From: CAYNJG01 sp965216885 | Lineage (GTDB): Bacteria > Planctomycetota > Planctomycetia > Pirellulales > Pirellulaceae | Reading direction: 5' to 3' | DNA length: 64,000 bases | Assembly (NCBI GenBank): GCA_965216885.1 | Contig: OZ244209.1 | Span: 930,001-994,000, forward strand | Shown here: positions 8,548 to 16,365 of the stretch, piece by piece | How positions within the stretch are numbered: position 1 is the stretch's first letter | Layout of the letters: each line of letters starts with the position of its first letter | Notes under the pieces: generated by a model | What the model was told of the DNA's origin: nothing | Databases searched by the model: none | The model's input: the letters and a program-made list of their open reading frames with translations, nothing else | Position numbers and translations under genes: made by a program

Positions 8548-9870
8548 GTGGCAGAGGAACGAGAAGTGGCTTCCACTGGATCAGGCAACGAGGTTTCGAA
8601 TCCGACGAATCCGAGCTGCTCACAGGCTCTTGTCTTTGCACGTAGTGTGGCGACGTTCGTGCTGATGTGTTCGTTTTCCACGGGGAGTTCGTTTGCCGCG
8701 GGCATCGACATCCAGATCAGCTTTGAAGACGAAAGTGAATTCAACACACAACAGCTGGAGCTGCTGGATATCGCCCTGGAAAAGGCCACGATCTTCTGGG
8801 AACACGTTATCCTTGGTCTGGTCGGATCGGATGACGAAATCCTGTTTCCCGTCGACTTGCGGGCCACGCCCAGCGGACTTGCCGCGGCCAGTACGACAGG
8901 CTTCGAGAATCGATTGGGTTTTAGGACAGCCACTCGCGGGCGGCTGTTTGTGAATCCCAGTCAGGTGATACCGGCCACAGACGGGATTGGTTTGGCGCCG
9001 GGGCTGAATGTTCTGGATGAAGTCATGATCCATGAACTAGGCCATGCCTTGGGCTTCGGGAATCTGTGGACGTCAAATGACGTGGTCGTAAATGGATCCG
9101 GCCAATACACCGGCGAGTTCGGGCTGGCCGCATACCGGGAAGAGTATGACTCCGATGCACAGTTCATTCCTGTGGAGCTGGCTGGTGGATCAGGAAGTGC
9201 CGATTCGCATTGGGACCAGTTGTTCCGTAGTTCCGAACAGGAAGGGAATCCGTCCGACCCACTGTCGCTGTCGCCGCTGACGGGGATCAAGGACGCTCGC
9301 GGACGCGACCTCGCGCAGGAGATCATGAGCCCCGCACTCGACCCCGACTTCAACGCTCCCTACGTCAGCAACACCACGGTCCAGTCGTTCCGCGATATCG
9401 GATTTCGCGTCGTCGAACATTTTCCAACCTCGATCTGCGATTTGGACGGCGATGGCGAGTGCCGCGGGGCGGATATCGATCTGATCGACGTGGCTATTCG
9501 CGACGGTCAGTTTTCTCCTTCGTTGGACCTGCACCGCGACGGAAACATCGACACGCTGGATCGGGACTTCTGGATCGATTATTTGCTCGACACGACGACG
9601 GGCGATGTGACGTTGGACGGCCGCGTCGAATTTGATGACTTCCTTGCTCTCTCACAACACTTCGGCGAACCGGGAGGTTGGGCGATGGGAGACACGGATG
9701 GGAATGGAGAAGTCGACTTCGCCGATTTTCTTCAGCTATCTGGCAACTTCGGCAGCGGTCCGGCAGAGACCGTTGCTGTTCCCGAACCGAGTACCTGGTT
9801 GATTGCGATCCTGATTTCGAGTTGTTGCCTGTTGCTGGTTCGCCGACCACGATCTGTGCAAAGCCCTTGA
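8548..9870 (+). CDS. Leishmanolysin-like secreted metalloprotease with dockerin-like repeats and PEP-CTERM tail
   Basis: 440 residues from a GTG start. A hydrophobic export segment (VATFVLMCSFSTGSSFAAG) is preceded by about 30 residues, so a later start is possible. The catalytic part carries HELGHALGFGNLW (two zinc ligands and catalytic Glu), a third probable ligand in ADSHWDQ and a Met-turn-like EIMSP, the order found in M8 (leishmanolysin-type) metzincins. C-terminal to it are calcium loops (DLDGDGECRGADID, DLHRDGNIDT, DVTLDGRVEFDDFLALS, DTDGNGEVDFADFLQLS) and the sorting tail VPEPST + hydrophobic + RRPRS. Likely an extracellular protease handled by the exosortase system. Confidence 0.82.
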   Translation: MAEEREVASTGSGNEVSNPTNPSCSQALVFARSVATFVLMCSFSTGSSFAAGIDIQISFEDESEFNTQQLELLDIALEKATIFWEHVILGLVGSDDEILFPVDLRATPSGLAAASTTGFENRLGFRTATRGRLFVNPSQVIPATDGIGLAPGLNVLDEVMIHELGHALGFGNLWTSNDVVVNGSGQYTGEFGLAAYREEYDSDAQFIPVELAGGSGSADSHWDQLFRSSEQEGNPSDPLSLSPLTGIKDARGRDLAQEIMSPALDPDFNAPYVSNTTVQSFRDIGFRVVEHFPTSICDLDGDGECRGADIDLIDVAIRDGQFSPSLDLHRDGNIDTLDRDFWIDYLLDTTTGDVTLDGRVEFDDFLALSQHFGEPGGWAMGDTDGNGEVDFADFLQLSGNFGSGPAETVAVPEPSTWLIAILISSCCLLLVRRPRSVQSP

Positions 9871-10155
9871 TTGACGTTCGTGGATTGGTGTTCTTGATTT
9901 CACCAGGTTGTAGTGGTTACTGAAACCTTTCTGTAAGGGGACTATCATGCGTCCGAGGCGCATGTGATCTCACGGAATCTCCTGCGTAACTTGCCGCGTG
10001 CAAACGATAATGCCAATGCGACGCGTGCTTAACGCATTGTGGTTGATTGACAATAGCAATAGTTTATAAAACTTTGGAGTACACGCTGGATCGATGAGTC
10101 AGCGCGATCTTCGTTTGTGGCTGCGTCCTGCCGTTTTGCAATCCGAGTGAGGCAC
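9871..10155. other. Intergenic region upstream of first J-domain gene
   Basis: 285 bases without a supported gene. AT-rich around 10020-10075 (relative to surroundings), which fits a promoter for the downstream J-domain gene, but no clear -35/-10 pair can be assigned. Confidence 0.4.
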
Positions 10156-10665
10156 ATGAATGCGTATGAGGTTCTTGGTTTGGGAACGGACGCGACCGAA
10201 GACCAGGTCCGAGCCGCGTATCTTCGACTTGCAACGTTGAATCACCCAGACCGAGGCGGGGACGTCGAGACCTTTCGGGCCATTCGAGAAGCGTACGAGC
10301 AGCTGTCCGTTGTTGACGTCCATGTGGACGTGCCTGGCTCGGAAGCCAACGACCGCGAGCCTTGTGCGGGTGAAGACTGGATACCACCTTCACCTCCAAA
10401 GTCTCACGCACGTGTCTCTACTTACAAGACAGTCAGTGATCTCGATGTCTACTTTGGTGATATGGCCAAGTGGGCGTTCGCTATTGGCTGCTTGCCGCCT
10501 CTCTTGGTCCTCGTAGGGCTTTCCATGTTGTCTCTCGGCGTGTTGGCACTCCGGGTATTCATCGCGTTATTTGGTACGGGCACCGTGGCCGCCGTAGTCC
10601 CGATTTGTATTTTCAGTTTCACTGCGCTGGCATACTACGTTTTTCACCTCAAGGTCAGGTCTTGA
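10156..10665 (+). CDS. J-domain membrane protein (copy 1)
   Basis: 169 residues. The N-terminal 60 residues form a J domain (MNAYEVLGLG, YLRLATLNHPDRGGD, FRAIREAYEQL) with the HPD tripeptide at 30-32 that stimulates DnaK ATPase. It is followed by a linker with WIPPSPPKSHARVST and two hydrophobic segments (about 105-130 and 135-160), so the J domain is tethered to the membrane, as in DjlA-like proteins, although the order here is J domain first. ATG at 10156 is preceded by GAGTGAGG. A paralogue with the same J domain and linker motif starts at 12722. The client process is unknown. Confidence 0.85.
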   Translation: MNAYEVLGLGTDATEDQVRAAYLRLATLNHPDRGGDVETFRAIREAYEQLSVVDVHVDVPGSEANDREPCAGEDWIPPSPPKSHARVSTYKTVSDLDVYFGDMAKWAFAIGCLPPLLVLVGLSMLSLGVLALRVFIALFGTGTVAAVVPICIFSFTALAYYVFHLKVRS

Positions 10666-11055
10666 TGTGAATCGCGTAGCTCTCCGGGCGTGCGTTGCTC
10701 GGTCCAGCCGACGGCGAGGCCGGGTTTGCGACCTTGGGTCGCTTGGAGGATTTGCCGCCAGCGTGACGGAGCTAGGTGAGTTTTCAAAGCTTCAGAGTTG
10801 GGCGCAGTGCCCTGTGTGCCACTTTGAGGTTCTTCGAAGTCACCTCGAAGTGAGCGGCTCATTTCCTTAACCAATGTGGTGCAGTACCAGATTGGTAGCG
10901 AGCGTGTGCCGCGTGCGACATCTTGTCGATTGACAACGCGGTCTCCCCCAAATGACCCTCGGCTCGAATATGCCGTAGGGGCATCCCTCGCGCATGCGCA
11001 TGCGATGGAGATCGGGAAAGCTTGCACGTATATATGCAATTCCCGTTGCGGGCTG
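10666..11055. other. Gene-poor stretch with a 14-bp palindrome
   Basis: 390 bases with no supported gene between the J-domain gene and the truncated PEP-CTERM gene. It contains a perfect palindrome CGCATGCGCATGCG at 10991-11004. Minus-strand open frames run through here but have no recognisable motifs; part may be decayed coding sequence. Confidence 0.4.
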
Positions 11056-11724
11056 CTAGCCGAGTGATGTGTAGCTGTTCCATCGCCGGCGGAACCCCGC
11101 TGCCACGCCCACCAGTGTAAGGCAGAGGAACGCGCTGGGCTCTGGTACTGCGGCCACAACGACGCGAAGATTGTCGCCAAAAGAGCTGGTCGCAAAATTG
11201 TTGATGGTCAGGGTTTTCAGGTCATTCGACAGTGTAAGGCTATCGGGGTTCTCCAGTCTCCGCCCAGTGTTCTGGTCGTAGGTGGTGGTGTCGGGATGTC
11301 CTAGCAAGGCGTCGGAGCCGGTGAGTCTATTGATTGTGTAGGATAGGCCAAGGATCGGTTGTGAAAACGTGACCGAGCCATTCAGTTCCTTGATGCCATT
11401 TGTTGCCCCGTCCTGGTGAAGGATGAAGCTGGTTACCTCCGTCCCCTGAGCAATGCTCCCGCTGAAGAACGAGAAGTCGGTGTAGGTGCCCGGTGCGGCC
11501 TCGACATCTACCGAGAGATTGCTGGCCAACGTAAGTGTTCGTTCCTCAATGAGTCGGATCTCCGTATCGCTCGTGTAGTCGCCGAACGCCAAGGAAGCGG
11601 GGGGCTCGGTCAAAGCTGGATACATCCGATTGGGCATCCGCTTGATCAGCCAATCGACACGCACCTCCTGATGGAAGTCCGCGCAGGAAAACTGTTTCGC
11701 GTTCGGGATCTCTTTGACACCCAA
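11056..11724 (-). CDS. PEP-CTERM protein lacking a signal peptide, probably 5'-truncated
   Basis: 222 residues from a TTG codon; the frame is open a further 29 codons upstream to a stop. The body from about residue 38 resembles common PEP-CTERM proteins (PPASLAFGDYTSDTEIRLIEE, TLASNLSVDV, PGTYTDFSFFSGSIAQGTEVTSFILHQDG) and ends with VPEPSA + hydrophobic + FRRRW. Such proteins normally start with a Sec signal peptide immediately before this region; here the N-terminal 35 residues are polar and charged, so export would fail. A 5' deletion or junction with unrelated DNA near 11610-11640 is the simplest explanation. Possibly a pseudogene. Confidence 0.5.
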   Translation of the reverse strand: MGVKEIPNAKQFSCADFHQEVRVDWLIKRMPNRMYPALTEPPASLAFGDYTSDTEIRLIEERTLTLASNLSVDVEAAPGTYTDFSFFSGSIAQGTEVTSFILHQDGATNGIKELNGSVTFSQPILGLSYTINRLTGSDALLGHPDTTTYDQNTGRRLENPDSLTLSNDLKTLTINNFATSSFGDNLRVVVAAVPEPSAFLCLTLVGVAAGFRRRWNSYTSLG

Positions 11725-11858
11725 CGCGGCAGCGATGCAATCAAGAATGCGTTGGGTAAGGACAGCGAACCAGAATGAGCGAGCATCGTTCCGGTTGCGT
11801 TCCTGTCCAATCAGTCATGAAGCTGGGATGCTGAGACGATCAGTATTAAGTCTGCTTC

Positions 11859-12164
11859 ATGGGACATTGCCCGGAAAGAGTAGTGGCCATCAGAATTCAA
11901 TCGATTCGCGAGCTAGTCCAGGACTGTTTTTCAGAGGAAGCTGTTGACTTGCTCCCGGCAATCCAACTTCCAGCGATAGAGGCTTTGATTCTCAGGAAAA
12001 TCATCTCGCAGCGATCTGCACTTACAAGGGCAGAGCTCAATGAGCTGGGCTGTTTGTACCGCGACGTCAAATTGATACGCTTAACAGGAGCTGGGCGATA
12101 CTACTTGAAGTCGATCGCCCTCGGGATCGATTCCAGGAACGCGGGCTGCAAATCGTTCCGGTAG
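11859..12164 (+). CDS. Hypothetical protein, weak support
   Basis: 101 residues, unrecognised. Composition is protein-like in the middle (SIRELVQDCFSEEAVDLLP, ALTRAELNELGCLYRDVKLIRLTGAGRYYLKS) with a helical pattern, but there is no ribosome site before the ATG at 11859 and it sits in a block of decayed sequence. It could be the remnant of a longer gene. Confidence 0.25.
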   Translation: MGHCPERVVAIRIQSIRELVQDCFSEEAVDLLPAIQLPAIEALILRKIISQRSALTRAELNELGCLYRDVKLIRLTGAGRYYLKSIALGIDSRNAGCKSFR

Positions 12165-12190
12165 TGTTCCGGTTTCTTCCGCGCTCAAGA

Positions 12191-12239
12191 TTGCGAATAT
12201 CGCAAACGGAATACACGATTCCAATTCGCAAGATTGGAA
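12191..12239. repeat. Two adjacent small inverted repeats
   Basis: TTGCGA-ATA-TCGCAA (12191-12205) and TTCCAAT-TCGCAAG-ATTGGAA (12219-12239) lie side by side, sharing CAAGATTG sequence. The surrounding 12165-12721 stretch holds no supported gene and forms the upstream region of the second J-domain gene. The repeats could be protein-binding sites or hairpins; no T-run follows, so they do not look like terminators. Confidence 0.5.
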
Positions 12240-12721
12240 CATCGCGTGTGTTAGTCACGCTTGCACTTGGAGTTGCCACAACTCATCAAAATCTGCGAAT
12301 GCCGTCCGGCCAAATGTATCCAGCGAATACCACGTGAGACGTAAATCGGAATTGTATTTGGTGTTGTAGGAGAATTCGGTGTATCTGAAGACCTTGTTTC
12401 GTGCTTCTTCTTGAGCGGAACATCGATGCTGGTCGTCCGCCACGCTTCAGTTTCCTCGCAAGCTTGGCAGCCAGTTGGGCAGTTGATAAATGCCAGATAT
12501 AACTTGTGGAGTGATCGCCTCTACCGTGATGTGGTATTGAGCCAGGTGTTGATCTGAAAGTGAACTCTTCATTCAGTGGGTGCGTAGGATTCGCGTTGCC
12601 CCGGTGGGACCGGTGCCATAGTCTTTGCTGTTGGAATGGCGGATCTAAGTATGAGTTAGTTCAATGCCGTTTTGTGGAGTGCGTTGACATTACTCCGGCG
12701 TTTTTTAGCGAACAATTCAAG

Positions 12722-13240
12722 ATGAATGCGTATGAAATTCTTGGTGTGAGCGTCCACGCGAGCGAAGAAGAGATCCATGCTGCTTACATTCGACTCGCGA
12801 CGCTGAATCACCCGGACAGGGGCGGCGATGTAGAAGCGTTTCGGGACGCTCGGCGTGCTTACGAGCAATTGACGACAGTGGAGAGCAGGCTTGAAGTGGG
12901 TGTGTCTGCCTCGCAGCCCGTAGACGCATCGCAGGGTGACGTCTGGATTCCACCGATGCCGCCAAGGTCTCGCGTGAGCACTTCAACGTATCGCGATCGA
13001 GCTCGGATGGGCGGTCTGCCATTCGGGTCCTTGCGGCAGAATTTTGCGTTCGTCTGCATGATTCCCATGGCGATCGTATCTGGAGGCATGGCGATCGGCT
13101 TCCTGGGCGAAGCCGTGGTGAGCTGGGTTTCGGGTGTGGCTTTTCGTCCCCGGGAGCTTGGGGTGGGAGTTGTTCTGCTGGTGGCGGTATCCGCATTGAG
13201 CTCGATCGTTGCCTCGCTGTTGATTTCGTGGCGGCGATGA
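12722..13240 (+). CDS. J-domain membrane protein (copy 2)
   Basis: 172 residues, paralogous to the gene at 10156. The J domain (MNAYEILGVS, YIRLATLNHPDRGGD, FRDARRAYEQL) keeps HPD at 30-32. The linker WIPPMPPRSRVST matches the WIPPSPPKSHARVST of copy 1, and two to three hydrophobic segments follow (about 103-128 and 142-168). ATG at 12722 aligns with the other copy's start, although the ribosome site is weak. The two membrane parts differ much more than the J domains, suggesting an old duplication with divergence of the tail. It probably recruits DnaK to a membrane client. Confidence 0.85.
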   Translation: MNAYEILGVSVHASEEEIHAAYIRLATLNHPDRGGDVEAFRDARRAYEQLTTVESRLEVGVSASQPVDASQGDVWIPPMPPRSRVSTSTYRDRARMGGLPFGSLRQNFAFVCMIPMAIVSGGMAIGFLGEAVVSWVSGVAFRPRELGVGVVLLVAVSALSSIVASLLISWRR

Positions 13241-13357
13241 TAGCTTGTACTCGATAGGTTGGGGCGTGCATTGGCTGCGTTCAGCCGGTACAACATGGCC
13301 TGAGAATTCTGTTTCGCCGGGATGTCAGCTTCCGGGGCGTTGGATTTGAGGTTTCCC

Positions 13358-14683
13358 ATGCATAGGCTCGTTTGTTTGTTCTTCATGCTTGGTTTGGCGG
13401 CTGTCATCTCCGCCGCCGAGACTCGCCCGAACGTCGTCATGATTATGGCGGACGATTTTGGGTATGAATGTGTTACAGCGAATGGCGGCACATCCTATGA
13501 GACTCCGGTCCTGGATCGGATGGCCAGTGAAGGAGTGAGGTTCGAGCATTGCTACTCGCAGCCGATCTGCACTCCATCTCGCGTGAAGCTGATGACAGGG
13601 CTCTACAACGTCCGCAACTATGCGGAGTTTGGTTTGCTGGAAACTTCGCAGGTGACGTTTGGCAATCTTTTTCGCAATGCCGGATACAAGACCTGCGTGG
13701 TCGGCAAGTGGCAGCTGGGTAAGGACGCGACCCGGCCGGCACATTTTGGCTTTGACGAACATTGTTTATGGCAATTGTTGCGACGGCCGAGCCGATTTGC
13801 TTCACCGGGGCTTGAGGTCAACGGGGAAGAGAAAGACTACCCGGGCGGCTATGGGCCTGATGTCGTCGTCGACTATGCCTGTGACTTTATTGAACGCAAC
13901 AAGAACGAGCCGTTTCTGTTGTACTATCCGATGATCATTACGCACTGTCCGTTCGAGCCGACTCCTGACTCGGCGGATTGGGATCCGACCAGTAAGGGTT
14001 CGAAGACCTATAAGGGCGATCCAAAATACTTCGGCGACATGGTCACTTATATGGATAAGCTGGTTGGTCGGTTGTTGGAACAATTGGATAAATCGGGAGT
14101 GCGTGAAAATACCCTGGTGATCTTCACGGGCGACAACGGAACGGACGTGCCGGTGGTTTCGATGATGGGCGACCGCCGTGTTGCCGGCGCGAAGGGGAAA
14201 ACGATTGACGCGGGCTGTCGGGTACCGCTGATTGCCCAATGGAAAGGCAAGTCGGCCACTGGCAAAGTGAGTCAGGACCTGGTCGACTTCAGCGATTTCC
14301 TGCCGACGATGTGCGCAGCAGCCGGTGTGGAAATTCCTTCAACCTTGAAGCCGGATGGGCGTAGTTTTCTTCCGCAGCTCATGGGACAACGCGGCAACCC
14401 ACGCGACTGGATTTACATCTGGTACGCACGCAACGGTGGGCGGACAGGGAAGGAGTTTACACGCAACCAACGGTACAAACTGTATCGTACGGGTGAGTTT
14501 TACGACGTGCCGAACGACTGGCGTGAAAAAAATCCGCTGGACGTCAGCAAGTTGACGGACGAGCAGGTTGCCGTTTACGCTACGCTGCAGAACGCGCTGG
14601 CGCAGTATTCGGATGCGCGTCCGGAGCATTTTGCTGGCTGGGTTGAACGTAAGAAGACGCTGGCTGGCAAAAAGAAGAGGTAG
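13358..14683 (+). CDS. Secreted Cys-type sulfatase
   Basis: 441 residues. A signal peptide (MHRLVCLFFMLGLAAVISAA) precedes an alkaline-phosphatase-fold sulfatase: metal-binding DD at 32-33 in IMADDFGYE, the CTPSR motif at 71-75 whose Cys is converted to formylglycine, and VVGKWQLG, the second signature. TGDNGTD supplies further metal ligands. GAGG lies nine bases before the ATG at 13358. It would hydrolyse sulfate esters, probably on polysaccharides, in the periplasm or outside; planctomycetes carry many such enzymes. The formylglycine-generating enzyme is not in the window. Substrate cannot be predicted from this sequence alone. Confidence 0.93.
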   Translation: MHRLVCLFFMLGLAAVISAAETRPNVVMIMADDFGYECVTANGGTSYETPVLDRMASEGVRFEHCYSQPICTPSRVKLMTGLYNVRNYAEFGLLETSQVTFGNLFRNAGYKTCVVGKWQLGKDATRPAHFGFDEHCLWQLLRRPSRFASPGLEVNGEEKDYPGGYGPDVVVDYACDFIERNKNEPFLLYYPMIITHCPFEPTPDSADWDPTSKGSKTYKGDPKYFGDMVTYMDKLVGRLLEQLDKSGVRENTLVIFTGDNGTDVPVVSMMGDRRVAGAKGKTIDAGCRVPLIAQWKGKSATGKVSQDLVDFSDFLPTMCAAAGVEIPSTLKPDGRSFLPQLMGQRGNPRDWIYIWYARNGGRTGKEFTRNQRYKLYRTGEFYDVPNDWREKNPLDVSKLTDEQVAVYATLQNALAQYSDARPEHFAGWVERKKTLAGKKKR

Positions 14684-14767
14684 CCCGGTGCGCAATTTCG
14701 ACCGCTGTACATTCAGTCGGCGGCATATCCAATCGCCGCTACTCTCCAAGAAAAGCAGTTTCCAACT

Positions 14768-15703
14768 TTGAGTGATAACGTGACTGAATGCTGCGGTGAC
14801 GATGTGCCGGGTGACGCAGCTCCCGAACTGAAACTCGATCGCGAGCCTCGGCAGCAGCGTCCATGGCAAAACGATGCGTTGGCGACTCGTCCGTCCCCGG
14901 ATGAAATTCCGGAAGTCGACGGGCGGATTCCGCGCCGCTGGGATCGGTTTGTACGTCTTGCCGGTAACGACGGGACACGGAAACTGCTGGCCTCACACGT
15001 GACGGTATTTGGGCTCGGTGGCGTGGGGGGCTATGTGGCAGAGTCCCTGGCGAGGTCGGCCATTGGTCGCATGACGCTGGTGGATTTCGATGACGTTTGC
15101 GTTACGAACGTCAATCGTCAGATTCAGGCATTTCCGGCAACGGTCGGTCAGTCGAAGGCGCAGCTCCTGGGGCAGCGGATTTCGGCCATCAATCCGGACG
15201 CGTGGGTGGACCCGGTTCAGGCCTTCTATGACCCCAATACGGCCGACGCGCTGCTGACGCCGCAGCCTGATTTTGTGGTCGACGCGATCGACAATGTGAC
15301 GGCGAAGGTGCATTTGCTGCTGAATTGCCTTGAGCGACAGATTCCCGTCGTGAGTGTGACGGGTGCCGGGGCACGTTGGGATCCAACGCAAGTGAAGGTC
15401 GCGGACCTCAGCCAGACAAAAGTGGATCCGCTCGCCAGAATCATCCGCAAGGAATTGGGGCGTCGCGGGTTCCAGACCACGAAGCATGTTGGCATCCCGG
15501 TCGTCTATTCCGAGGAGGACGTGCAAGAGCCGGTTGTCCCCGAATGGGATGAGGCGGAGGGCTTTCGCTGCATTTGCCCGCATCGCGAGGACTCGCCGCA
15601 TGCGTGTGAGAAGCGACGCGTTATTTACGGCACCGCCAGTTTTGTGACGTCGGCATTCGCGGCCGCTGCGAGCTCGGTCGTTGTGCGTGGTCTTGTGAAG
15701 TAA
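14768..15703 (+). CDS. tcdA: tRNA threonylcarbamoyladenosine dehydratase TcdA
   Basis: 311 residues. An E1-like (ThiF/MoeB superfamily) ATP-dependent enzyme that cyclises t6A37 in tRNA to ct6A. Motifs: RFVRLAGNDG, the nucleotide-binding VFGLGGVGGYVAESLARS, DFDDVCVTNVNRQIQA (a hallmark of TcdA), DAIDNVTAK, and a C-terminal GTASFVTSAFAAAASSVV. It has an N-terminal extension of about 55 polar residues relative to typical members; the start is a TTG at 14768 or a GTG four codons later, neither with a strong ribosome site. It stands alone, convergent with the VanZ-like gene. Confidence in family is high, in the exact start low. Confidence 0.85.
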   Translation: MSDNVTECCGDDVPGDAAPELKLDREPRQQRPWQNDALATRPSPDEIPEVDGRIPRRWDRFVRLAGNDGTRKLLASHVTVFGLGGVGGYVAESLARSAIGRMTLVDFDDVCVTNVNRQIQAFPATVGQSKAQLLGQRISAINPDAWVDPVQAFYDPNTADALLTPQPDFVVDAIDNVTAKVHLLLNCLERQIPVVSVTGAGARWDPTQVKVADLSQTKVDPLARIIRKELGRRGFQTTKHVGIPVVYSEEDVQEPVVPEWDEAEGFRCICPHREDSPHACEKRRVIYGTASFVTSAFAAAASSVVVRGLVK

Positions 15704-15745
15704 CGCGATCTACGTGCGGCGTTCTTGAGACGGTCGCCTGTGGGG

Positions 15746-16351
15746 CTACTTCATTTTCCACATCACGTCGCGTAGGCCGGTCGCTTCGGTGACGACGAAT
15801 AGTGCCTGGCCGACGGAAATGCCAACGACATTCGCCAGCAAGTCGAGTGCCTCAAGGCGACGTCCAAAGTACGGTTGCGTCAGTTCGTCGAACACGCCGT
15901 AGAGCAGGATGAGCGTACACCACATCGCCAGCGTGCGTGCAGACACTGCGCGTTTGACTTTCGACTTGCGGTCCGTGTTCGGCTCCAGCAGAAAGAAGAG
16001 GACCAGGAACGTCAGCGTGCAGTACGCCACGAAGTGATAGATTTTGTCGACAATCTGAAATTGGGTTGGGAAGTTGCTGTGGTCAAGAATGGTGCCCGAC
16101 AGATTGATGTGAGTCAGAATGAACGTCACGATCATGTAGCTCACGACCACGACATAGCCGATGTTTCTCGCCCGTGGAATGCGTATCGCGGGCTTGCGTG
16201 GGCTGGTTTTCGGTTTGTTGCCGCTCCGGGGTTTGGGGCGTCGCCGGGGGTTAATCGGCGCAGCGGTATCTTCTGCCGTTGGAGCGTCGGCTCCAACGTT
16301 GGTTGGGGCGTCGCTTTCTGGCGGGGATAGTGTGATTTGATCCTGGTTCAT
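15746..16351 (-). CDS. VanZ-like membrane protein
   Basis: 201 residues. A proline- and arginine-rich cytoplasmic N-terminus (about 1-60) leads to four hydrophobic segments. The VanZ-like signature is present: DKIYHFVAYCTLTFL, YGVFDELTQ, RRLEALDLLANVVGISVG. VanZ-like proteins are small membrane proteins often found in envelope or polysaccharide loci; VanZ itself gives low-level teicoplanin resistance by an unknown mechanism. It follows the GT4 gene by 14 bases on the same strand with GGAG nine bases before the ATG, and looks like the last gene of a four-gene glycosyltransferase operon. Function here unknown. Confidence 0.8.
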   Translation of the reverse strand: MNQDQITLSPPESDAPTNVGADAPTAEDTAAPINPRRRPKPRSGNKPKTSPRKPAIRIPRARNIGYVVVVSYMIVTFILTHINLSGTILDHSNFPTQFQIVDKIYHFVAYCTLTFLVLFFLLEPNTDRKSKVKRAVSARTLAMWCTLILLYGVFDELTQPYFGRRLEALDLLANVVGISVGQALFVVTEATGLRDVMWKMK

Positions 16352-16365
16352 CGGTCAGTGCTCCG

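Noticed and set aside
10644..11195. 183-codon minus-strand frame resembling a decayed gene
   Set aside because: No motif or start signal could be found; could be chance in a gene-poor region.
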